Below, one piece after another: positions 1-8,866 of a stretch of DNA of 26,015 bases. The stretch is from Leucogyrophana mollusca (taxonomy: Eukaryota > Basidiomycota > Agaricomycetes > Boletales). The first letter of the stretch is position 1. Every line of letters begins with the position of its first letter. Where the stretch lies: positions 1 through 26,015 of the forward strand of contig MU266601.1 of assembly GCA_021014945.1 (NCBI GenBank). Reading direction: 5' to 3'. Under the pieces are notes generated by a model that saw only the letters and a list, made by a program, of their open reading frames with translations, was not told the origin of the DNA and made no database searches. Both the position numbers and the translations under genes were made by a program.

Positions 1-571
1 GGACGCTAGCGCTAGGTTGAACTTGGTGCAAACATGATCAAACCCCAAAGGCGTAGCCCGAGTTTTCCAGGTCGACCATGCGAGGTGTCCAATGATCGGA
101 AAGAGGGAATATGGCAACTGGTGGCTTATTTCCCAAGCGGGACAAGGTCGAACAGACGCAACGGGGAAATACGACATGAAAGACGCAGGATTGACCGGGA
201 AACCTGAGGACGATGGGTGTTTTCGAAGGAATATCTGTCAGGTTGTCGAATAGCTTGATAGGTGTCATTGTAATCCATATTCAGAGCTACGGAACATCGA
301 GGAAACAATGGGAAACGTTGGAACGGTGACCTTATCGCGCGTTTCCCCAATAAAGAAATATGACTCAAAACGCAGAATTAATGTGTACTACATTTGGTGG
401 TCGTGGCGACGTGAGCGAGTGCCACCCTATGCCATCGTGGTATAGGATGTCTCATGGAGCCGGTCGTTTTGAAATACAAAGTCACGGTGGCAGTCTTCAA
501 GATACATCGTACAACATACATACATTACTTTGTTCATACATTCGATTGGGCTTCGCACTCGCACCCCTTCT
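1..571. other. 3' flank of LEU4, no gene recognised
   Basis: This stretch lies beyond the LEU4 stop codon and runs to the window edge. Short open frames on both strands (the longest about 80 codons before LEU4 begins) show no recognisable motif and no splice-connected continuation. It probably holds the LEU4 3' UTR plus intergenic DNA. I see no RNA gene or repeat in it. Confidence 0.5.
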
Positions 572-3173
572 TCATGCACGCCCTTTTACCGCCGCTATCC
601 TGCTAGCCGCTCTCAGCACAGCCTTCAACCCAGACGCCGTGATGTCGGTATCGCTGCCAACACCCCACGCAGCTTCCTTTTTTGTTTCGCCCTCCACCTC
701 ATACACCAGCTCCACGAACGACACCGCTTTCACATCCGCACCTTCTCCAACAGAGTGCTCCGCGTACTCTCTGCAGGCCAAAGTGCCTTGGATCTGTGAG
801 TGCAGCGCCGCGAGGCCAGAAGAAAGGGGCCCAACGCCTTCTCCGGTGACTCTCCGTACTTCGCCGTCGATGACCATTTCGCCCGTGAATAGGCGCCGTC
901 CCGTGTCGCCAATGTGCTCCAGTTTGAATGATTGGATATAAAACCGGCCCCTATCCTCGACCTCGTACCCGTAAGTTGTCTGGAAGAGGCTCGTGAGGTC
1001 TTCGTAAGAAATCTGGCCACCAGACTCGCGCGCTGCACGCTGTACGACTTCGAAGAACGATGCTTGCAGGCGGCGCGGAAGTTGCAAGCTCAGGGAGTTG
1101 ACAATGGCGTCGGCGATTTCGGTTGAGCCAGTGGAAGAACTGAAACCGACGCTAAGTTTCAGCTCGGGGAGCGTTCGGTCTCCGATAGCGCTGTTGACAG
1201 CACTCAGGACGGCACGTAAACCGGACCCGGCAATGTCTGAGTCGAGGCCGACGCCCCACCATGATTGCGATGCCTTACGGGCATCCTTGATGTCGGGCGT
1301 AGTGACAACCAGCTCGATATAAGAGGCGGCTTTGGCGCCCTGCCCTTCGCCGATGGTATGTTCGGTATACTCGCGCAGTGTCATGTCAATGTCAAGATGT
1401 GTATGCAAAGCGTCCAGGAGAGCGGAAATTGGTCCGTTCCCATCACCACGGATGACTCGCAGGACCCCGTCCACACATATAGTGCCGTCAAAGCGACGGC
1501 GCTCATCAGGAGTGGTGACGCCATTTGTGGGGTAGGGCGATGGCTCTTGAGTAACGCGGAACGACTTCAGAGCCAACCTGCCCTGATATTTTGGACCACC
1601 AAAGTGGTAAGTTTTACGAAATGCCGTCGTGATGTCCTCGACGGTCATCTCACGAGCCTCCCTATCAGATATTTCTTGAATGACCTGGTAAAATGCGATC
1701 TGCATCTTGCGTGGAAGGTCGAGCTGCAAGTGTTGTTTGACGAGGTATGCGATACCGCCCTTTCCGGATTGCGAGTTAACACGGATGACGGCTTCGTAGC
1801 TACACCCAAGGTCGGCGGGGTCGAGGGGGAGGTAGGGCATGTCCCACATCTGGGCCTCGCCTTTTGTGAGATTGTCTGCGTGCCTCGAGGATTGCTCCTC
1901 GAAGCCCTTTTTGATTGCGTCCTGGTGTGAACCAGAGAACGCGGTGAACACCAGGTCGCCGGCGTAGGGGTGTCGTGGGTGGACGGGGAGGTCATTGCAC
2001 TGCGTGACGATGTCGATTACGCTCTGGATGTCGCTGAAGTCGAGCTCGGGTGCAATGCCTTGAGTGTACAGGTTCAACGCAAGGTTGACGAGATCCACAT
2101 TTCCTGTGCGTTCTCCGTTACCGAACAGGCAGCCCTCGATGCGATCGGCTCCGCCCAGGACGCCAAGCTCAGCCGCGGCTATCCCAGTACCTAATGAAAA
2201 GTCAGTCGACGAGGGTGACCCTCAACTTGGAACAACTTACCTCGATCGTTGTGAGGGTGCAGGCTGACAATAATCTTTTCCCGCTCGGATATATGGCTGC
2301 AGAAATACTCAATCTGCACTAACAATCAGTGGGGGAGTCACAGTGCTAGGTATGATCCCACTGGCCTGATCAGCATAATGGTTCGGGGGAGCGATCTCGA
2401 CCGTGGCCGGCAGATTGAAAATGATACGATCGATGCCGGTCGAGGCTTTGGCCCAGGCCGCTTTGACAGCTTCGCAGATCTCCACAGAGAACTCGACTTC
2501 CGTTTGCGAGAAGGTCTCTGGGCTATATTCGTATCTGAACTTCATGCCATGCGAAGCCGAATACTCGTCGGACAGTTTTCGGACGATTTCGGTGTGCTTT
2601 ACCGCAAGCGCTACTGTCTGCTCTTTGGAGTTACGGAAAACGACGTTACGGAACATGGGGCACGTCGCGTTGTACATGTGAATGATAACATGTTTCGCGC
2701 CAGCAACGGCCTCGAAAGAACGTCTGATGAGGTCTTCCCGAGCAGGAGTCAAGACCTAGCTCAACCGATCTTCAGCACGGCAACCGAGGAGAAGTAACAA
2801 ACGCAGACTAACCTGTATCCAGACATCGTCCGGTATCTCGCCATTCTCAATCAGATATCGAACGAAAGAGAAATCGGTTTCGCTGGCAGCGGGGTACGCG
2901 ACTTCAATCTCCTTGAAGCCACACTTAACGAGGAGTCTGAAGAAGGTGAGCTTCTGATCGGCGGTCATGGGGTTGGCGAGGGCCTGGTTTCCATCACGCA
3001 GATCGGTGGAGAGCCATATGGGAGGCTTTGAGAAGGTTTTTTTCGGCCACTGGCGATTGTCAAGCCTCAAGGGAGTGTACGGCTTGTACTTCTGAGAAGG
3101 ATCGATTCTGCCAACGCTCGTTAGTCCTCCGTGAGCGACACGGCAGTGTGATCGCCTACAGCATGCACGGCAT
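572..3173 (-). CDS. LEU4: 2-isopropylmalate synthase (alpha-isopropylmalate synthase), with duplicated LeuA regulatory domain
   Basis: Catalyses the first committed step of leucine synthesis: acetyl-CoA + 2-oxoisovalerate to 2-isopropylmalate. Five exons (read downwards): 3173-3160, 3107-2813, 2755-2366, 2313-2241, 2190-572. They give 796 residues; yeast LEU4 has about 619. The start is the ATG in a 14-nt first exon. It joins to give [15 protein letters not shown], matching the family N-terminus, and the first intron has a CTAAC branch point. The catalytic HMGL-like TIM barrel shows [11 protein letters not shown] (residues 38-48), HPHNDRG (252-258, metal-binding histidines) and [11 protein letters not shown] (281-291). 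The LeuA dimer/leucine-sensing domain appears twice, at residues ~412-593 and ~624-790, which explains the extra length. Intron 3 (2365-2314) appears to use a GC donor. No clear mitochondrial presequence is visible. Leucine feedback inhibition is expected from the family. Divergent from GUS1. Confidence 0.95.
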
Positions 3174-3579
3174 CGCAGGGCGCTGTTCGTTACGGGTGAA
3201 AGAAAGAGAGTAAAGCGAACAAGTACAGGGGAAGTGTCGGGTAGTTATATGGAAAATACAGAATCAGAGACGAGTCATTTTAGCACCCAAAATCTTGTTG
3301 GAGCCCTCGAAACGTACTCCGTTTTTCGGACTTAACGGCCCACCATGCAATCAGAATTACCTTGAAGCGACCAAGGCCTCGCAGGTTCCAGGAGATTCCA
3401 GCTGCTTGCGTAGTTCGGTGTTATAACGCACCGATTGTTGAATTCCTAGTACTATGTAAGTATCACGATTCAGCACTTTGGTGTGAGCCAAAACAAAGAG
3501 CATCAACTACGAGTCATAGTGATTGGGTTCTGATAAAAATCAGACTTATCAAAGGGGTTTACGTTTGCCACTAACCCTC
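3174..3579. promoter_or_regulatory. Divergent LEU4 / GUS1 promoter region
   Basis: These 406 bp separate two oppositely transcribed start codons, so they must hold both promoters and 5' leaders. The 9-mer ACGAGTCAT occurs at 3270-3278 and again at 3509-3517. Its complement ATGACTCGT contains the TGACTC core recognised by Gcn4/CPC1-type bZIP activators of general amino-acid control. Both neighbours are plausible targets, because amino-acid biosynthetic and aminoacyl-tRNA synthetase genes are commonly in this regulon. The sites are seen; the regulator is inferred. No clear TATA box was identified for either gene. Confidence 0.5.
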
Positions 3580-6343
3580 ATGTCTCTAACACTTTCCACC
3601 AAGGCGACGCCTTTTCCATACGCATCAGCTGCGATCGCCACCTACACTCAAAAAGCCGAGCTCAATTTTGACGAATCAGCGACAGGCGTTGTACTCGAAT
3701 TCGATGGATCTCAACTGGACACTGAGGATCAAATTGTGGACGCTCTGGCTAAAGCGGGCGGCCTAGCTGGAGACAGTACGAAGGTGAGTCTAACCATCGA
3801 CGCGGGTTTGGCATCCGACCAACTGATCTGATAGACGGCATCGTACTTTGCTCTTGCCAAAACTCTGCCAACTCTTACAGCAATACCGGATATTGTCACT
3901 GCTTTTGATTCTTTGGACAACCATCTTGCTTACCGCACATTCTTGGTCGGGCATGATATCACTGCTGCAGATTGGATACTGTGGGGATCGATCAAGGGTC
4001 AGCCGCGCCCTGAGTTTTAGGAGAACAGATACTGATCGAATGCAGGATCAACGAAAATAATTGGCCTGCTCAAGAACGGTACCCACTCTCACCTTCTTCG
4101 ATGGTTCTCTCATCTGGAAAGCCTCGACTCGACGCAGCTTGCACTCACTAGCCTTGCGGCTGCCAAAGCCAGCAAAGCACGAAACACCAAAACCGCGGCC
4201 GGCTTCGCTCTCGGTCTCCAAAACGCAAAGGAAGGGGAAGTAGTGACGCGGTTTCCGCCTGAGCCAAGCGGGTACCTTCACATCGGACACGCCAAAGCCG
4301 CAATGCTCAATCAATACTTTGCAAAGATGTACAAAGGAAAGCTAATTATTCGCTTCGATGACACTAACCCCACGAAAGAGAGGGTCAGTTGGATTCTTAT
4401 GGCTTGCGATTGCATTTGTTTGCTGACTTGATAGCCTCTCGTAGAGCGAGTTCGAGGAAACGATGCTGGGTGACCTGGATCTACTTGATATTAAAGCCGA
4501 CCGGATCACACATACGTCGGATTACTTTGACACACTATACGAGATGGCTATCAAGATGATTGAAACCGGGAAAGCCTATACGGATGATACTGAACAAGCT
4601 CAGGTACGTTGAGTCATCTACAGACCTGCAAAACGTCACTTATGGCGTCTCAGATGCGCGACGAGCGAGGAAAGGGCATTGCTTCGGCTCACCGTGATGA
4701 CTCGGTCGAAGATAACCTTAAACACTTTGCTGAGATGAAATCCGGTAGCCCTGAAGGCCTACGATGGTGTCTTCGGGCCAAGATCAGTGTCGACAGCCAG
4801 AACAAAGCCCTGCGGGATCCAGTTATTTACAGGTGCAACGTTATTGCTCATCACCGCACGGGGTATGTCCACAACGTTTTGGGTCTGCCTCGCTCAGCTG
4901 ATGAAGCGTGCTCCTCACAGCGAAAAGTGGAAGATATACCCGACGTACGACTTTGCCTGCCCCATCGTTGATTCGATCGAGGGAATCACGCACGCTCTCC
5001 GGACGAACGAGTACCGCGAGCGCAATGCGCAGTATTCCTGGATGATCAAGGCGCTTGGTATCCGCAATGTCAATATTTGGGATTTCAGGTCAGCATTGAG
5101 CCTTCGAATCAATGGTTTGGCATATCGATGTTTTCTTCAGTCGCCTGAACTTCATATACACGCTCCTATCTAAGCGTAAGCTGCATTGGTTTGTTGATAA
5201 CAAGCTAGTGAAAGGCTGGGACGATCCACGCATGCCTACTATTAGGGGTTCGTCCCATGAATATTCACTGTACCAGCTAACGCCGTGATTCTAACAAGCG
5301 TTGCTTAGGTATCCGCCGGCGTGGATTGACTGTCGAGGCCCTTTCACAATTCATGCTGGCGCAGGGACCCTCACAAGCTGTCGTGTCACTCGAATGGGAC
5401 TCTATCTGGGCCATTAATAAGAAAGTCATCGATCCTGTCGCCCCAAGATTTTGGGCTGTAGTAAAGGAGCAAAGGTAATATCTCTATTTAGAGCTACTGA
5501 TATTCCATCCGCTCAATTACCTTTCAGTGTCCCCGTAACTATAAACGGTGGGCCTTCGTCGGCCGAAGTCAAGACGCTGCCGAGGCACAAGAAGAATCCG
5601 GCGGTCGGAGAGAAGCAGACCATATACACGTCTACGATTTTGGTGGAGCAGGAGGATGCGGCGTCGTTTGCCGACCAAGAGGAGGTATGCTGTCATTAGG
5701 CACTTCCTGACTCCGCTGATGGTTCGAGTATTCACAGATCACTCTGATGGACTGGGGCAACGCTATAGTGCGCTCGAAAACAACAGGGCCTTCCGGAGAA
5801 ATCACGTCCCTTACAATGGATCTCTACCTCGAGGGTGACTTCCGCAAAACATCCAAAAAGATTACCTGGCTCGCACAGCCCACCGCCACCCACACCTTGG
5901 TCGACGTCACGCTCCTCGACTACGACTACATGATCACGAAAAAGAAGTTAGAGGAGAATGACGACGTGAAGGATTTCGTCACGCCTGTCAGCGAGTTCCG
6001 CGAGGAGGCAGTCGCGGATGCGAACGTGCGGAGTGTTACGAAGGGGGATATCATCCAGTTTGAGCGGAAGGGCTACTTCATCTTCGACGGGCCTGCTGAG
6101 GATGGGAAATTGGAGTTTATACGTATTCCAGATGGACGCGCGGCGAGTCTGGCGAGTAAGGCTGGGAAGCCGGGTGTGGTTGCCGTTCCTGCTCCTGTGT
6201 CGACTGACGGCGCTGGTGCTTCGTCGGGTGATACTCCTGTTACAACAAAGATGTACAAGGTCGGGAAGGTGTATGGCGACGAGGCGGTGAAACCTTCAGT
6301 CAACACGAAGATGTACACAGTCAAGGGTGTTTACGAGGACTAG
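3580..6343 (+). CDS. GUS1: Glutamyl-tRNA synthetase, cytosolic
   Basis: Charges tRNA-Glu with glutamate in the cytosol. Ten exons: 3580-3783, 3835-3997, 4046-4383, 4445-4603, 4654-4862, 4921-5088, 5141-5247, 5309-5474, 5528-5684, 5738-6343. They total 758 residues (yeast GUS1 about 708). The N-terminal ~190 residues are GST-like ([20 protein letters not shown]); in yeast this region docks on Arc1. The class I catalytic core follows, with signature HIGH at residues 201-204 in [11 protein letters not shown] and the KMSKS-equivalent LSKRKL at 423-428. [20 protein letters not shown] and [16 protein letters not shown] are typical of the eukaryotic/archaeal GlxRS branch. The all-beta anticodon-binding domain ends near [17 protein letters not shown]. 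After it comes a flexible tail with two similar dodecamers ([12 protein letters not shown] and [12 protein letters not shown]). The start is the first ATG of the open exon. GlnRS is excluded by overall similarity to yeast GUS1. Confidence 0.95.
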
Positions 6344-7687
6344 AAGGAGTACAAGTAGAAAAAGTAGATGTATTGTAGACATGGTTGGAGTGTATACGTA
6401 GATGGAGCTCATGTGTACAAGGTTGATTGGATTGAGGGTGTTAGCAGTTACTTCCGTTCCTTCTATTGCAATAATGAAAGGACGAGATGCCACAATTGCG
6501 CTGGCGGAGGTAACTTGGTCTCTGCTACTGCGGCTGGCTGACCTACAGAGCACGATGCCGCGATTGGTGGAATCGTCCTGGATCACTACGAAACAGAGAT
6601 GTCCCAAGCGCCCACGGCGTTAATCCATCCGTTGCGATGCCCACTGGCAACCACCGCCAATGAACTACATATATTATACAGGTGTACCGGTAGGCGTCGC
6701 AACTGGATATTCCATTCACCGTTCGACTTATTCTGTTATCGTCAGGATTAAGGTTGAGGACGGCGCTTTGCGTAGCCTGGATGATAGCGCCGACTCGCTG
6801 GAATCAAGCAGGTTCCGCACGCGTACCCGTGCGTGATGTGTGGCATTCGCGACGTAATCATGGTGATTATACTGAGGTTCCCCATGGAAGGAGATATATG
6901 TGTGCCTGCTGCTGCACAAACGAGGCGAAAACACACGCTGGGATGGCTCCCAGGTAGATACTTTCGAGCTCGTGACCGCTTGCTCAACGTTTTGACGTCG
7001 CTGCGCATCGTGCAAGCGTAGGCAAGATCCCCACAAGCGTAGCTTTCGAAGTCGAAGCAGCCCACATTCGTCCATTCGTTTGTGCTGCTTTTGGGTATTT
7101 GAAGGGGGGTCCTATATGGGGGAGACAAGGGGAATCGCGTTTTTGGACGTGGAGGTACTCACTTCTCATGACATCTATTTCCGTTTGCAACTTTGATTGA
7201 CTTTTTTTTTTTTTCCTTTGGGGTTTATTTGACGTGTTCCTCAAGCTGTTGGAGCAATCGGGGCTCGGGTGATAGAGCACCATGTGTAATATTATGGTAC
7301 GGACCGACAGCATCAGGGAAAAACAGGGATGAAGATTTCGAGGACAAGAGTGCGATGAATGAGAAGGAACGTGGGTCGAGCAATGATAAGGCTACAGGGG
7401 GGAAACAAGGGATGTAAGTCGAAAAGAGAACGCAGAAGTACATGCCACAGAAGAAAAGAGAGCGAACAGATGGATCCACCATGAAGACTATGCAACAACC
7501 AACCTAACCACGACCGCGACCGGTATCAGAGAGTACTGCGTCGTAGACGTCGACTTAGATTGGCAAAATGTGCCCCAGCCCAGATTTTTGGGCGATCGAA
7601 TACATACGGACTGAGATTGAAGCGACCGCGGCGAAGTATCTCCATGAGGAGGAAGGAAACTAGATTTGGAGATGCACACTTTAGACG
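6344..7687. other. Intergenic stretch of 1.3 kb, no gene supported
   Basis: It lies between the stop codons of GUS1 (plus) and the DUF6593 gene (minus), so it must contain both 3' UTRs. Several open frames of 60-126 codons overlap on both strands around 6730-7490. None has a recognisable domain, a convincing ATG, or splice joins that extend it. There is a run of 13 T at 7202-7214. It is unusually long for a convergent gap in such a compact region, so a non-coding RNA or an unrecognised small gene is possible but not demonstrated. Confidence 0.4.
7202..7214 (+). repeat. Poly-T tract (13 T)
   Basis: A homopolymer of 13 T, followed closely by further T-rich sequence, lies in the gap between GUS1 and the DUF6593 gene. 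Such tracts often mark nucleosome-depleted promoters or, read from the other strand, genomic poly-A. No gene is attached to it, so its role is open. Confidence 0.6.
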
Positions 7688-8345
7688 TCATGCACTAGGG
7701 CGTAAAAAATGGGGCTGACCGATGAGCTCCTCCGTTGAAGCGAAGGGATGTGGCTCAAACTCGATATAATCGTTACCTAGCCCGGGTATTGGTGTGGCAA
7801 GGAAACGGTCGCCAACTCGAAGGCTATTGATGTGAAATTGGCCCTTGATTCGATCTGACTCGTAGTCCAGTAACTATGTGGCGGTCAGTCTGAGCACAAG
7901 CGCCACGGCCGACAGGACGTACAGTCAAGGCATCTGGTGCTGCCATCCAAAAGTATTCCGAATCAAAACGAGTGTTTATACCGAGAACATTATGCCTGGG
8001 ACATGTAAGTCTACACCCCGAGGAAGAAACAGTAGCAACGCACGACAGTATTGCGCTTGAGCACCCGAACATCCCCTTTACGCCGCCGACAATCTTCTCC
8101 TTCCCTACTACAACCTCCACCGGTTGTCTCCCTTTCCATCCGATCTCTGCTACGCTTACTCCAGCCTTATTGAATATGATCGTCCTGCGAGTCTCGCCAG
8201 CGTCGTCGTCGCTCTCACTATCAGAGTCGCTATCTCCCGCACGGATGAAGTGTGACCGTGTCATGATCGTATATCCAAGAGCTCCCGTCTCCGGGTAGAT
8301 GAGAGACGAGTTGAGCATATCAGACTTGGTGAACTTGAAGATCAT
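7688..8345 (-). CDS. DUF6593 family protein (basidiomycete small protein of unknown function)
   Basis: Three exons (read downwards): 8345-8044, 7995-7923, 7873-7688, encoding 186 residues. Both introns are short (48 and 49 nt) with good GT/AG ends. The translation follows the pattern I know from DUF6593 proteins, which are expanded in Agaricomycetes: a strand-rich N-terminus ending in a Tyr/Met-rich turn, then AEIGWKGRQPVEVVVG, a GGVKGMFG segment, INTRFDSEYFWMAAPDALT, and a C-terminal RVGDRFLATPIPGLGNDYIE. An acidic insertion rich in D/S (about residues 38-49) sits in an N-terminal loop. No signal peptide or membrane segment is evident, so it is probably intracellular. The fold is thought to be tubby/LURAP-like, but the function is unknown. 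Divergent from the SAP-motif kinase gene. Confidence 0.88.
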
Positions 8346-8426
8346 GGTGAGTGGAGAAAAAGCAGGAGGGGGGAAGACCGGAGGAAGGAAAGCCCAGGAG
8401 AAAAAACGGGATTTATATCATCGTCA
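8346..8426 (-). promoter_or_regulatory. Core promoter of the DUF6593 gene: TATA box plus pyrimidine-rich leader
   Basis: On the minus strand ATATAAAT lies at 8418-8411, about 65 bp before the ATG at 8345. The stretch between it and the ATG is strongly C/T-rich (8346-8400, interrupted by few purines). A TATA box followed by a CT-rich initiator region is the arrangement of many well-expressed filamentous-fungal genes. That assignment is by analogy; no transcription start is directly visible. Confidence 0.5.
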
Positions 8427-8866
8427 GAAGCCAGGAGACCATACTGTTTTGGGCCCTTCCCTTGGGCGCTTCACTGAAGGTTAGCGATATGAATTGTGTG
8501 AATCCGGTCTATCGGAACAGGGACTGGGGAAAGCCGAGCGTTTTCGATACAATCCTTGCAGAATATATTTGTGCGAGAGTCCCGCGCATATTTGCACTAA
8601 TCCCTCACGCCACCACGATATTTGCCCCTGCTTGGATTGTGGCAACAATGTTCCAGTGCCAAACTTGTGCCAAACAAACTCCCGACCCAGTCCACACCGA
8701 CGGTGACCAAGAGAGCGATTGTCGACGACGGGAAACACTGAAAAGGAAGCCAACAAAGGCCATCGCCAGACGGAACTCATAACCGGACGATTGCTGTGGA
8801 GACAGACCTGGATTACCCCACAGTGGCTCCAAGAACTGCATTAGCTTCGCATATCCTCCCGCCCGT
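8427..8866. other. Remaining intergenic part of the DUF6593 / SAP-motif kinase divergent region
   Basis: This divergent spacer must contain the promoter and leader of the plus-strand kinase gene. No TATA-like element close to 8867 and no convincing open frame was found. An open frame at 8351-8782 on the plus strand overlaps it but has no recognisable content. Confidence 0.4.

Noticed and set aside
360..1930. Long plus-strand open frames (193 and 221 codons) across the LEU4 region
   Set aside because: They are antisense shadows of the LEU4 last exon; they carry no recognisable domain, while the minus strand encodes a complete, conserved synthase.
6728..7128. Two overlapping minus-strand open frames of 115 and 126 codons
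   Set aside because: They lack a convincing ATG context (one starts at TTG) and any recognisable family, and they overlap each other in different frames.
8481..8841. Open frames on both strands in the DUF6593/kinase spacer
   Set aside because: They overlap one another, have no motifs and lie where two promoters are required.
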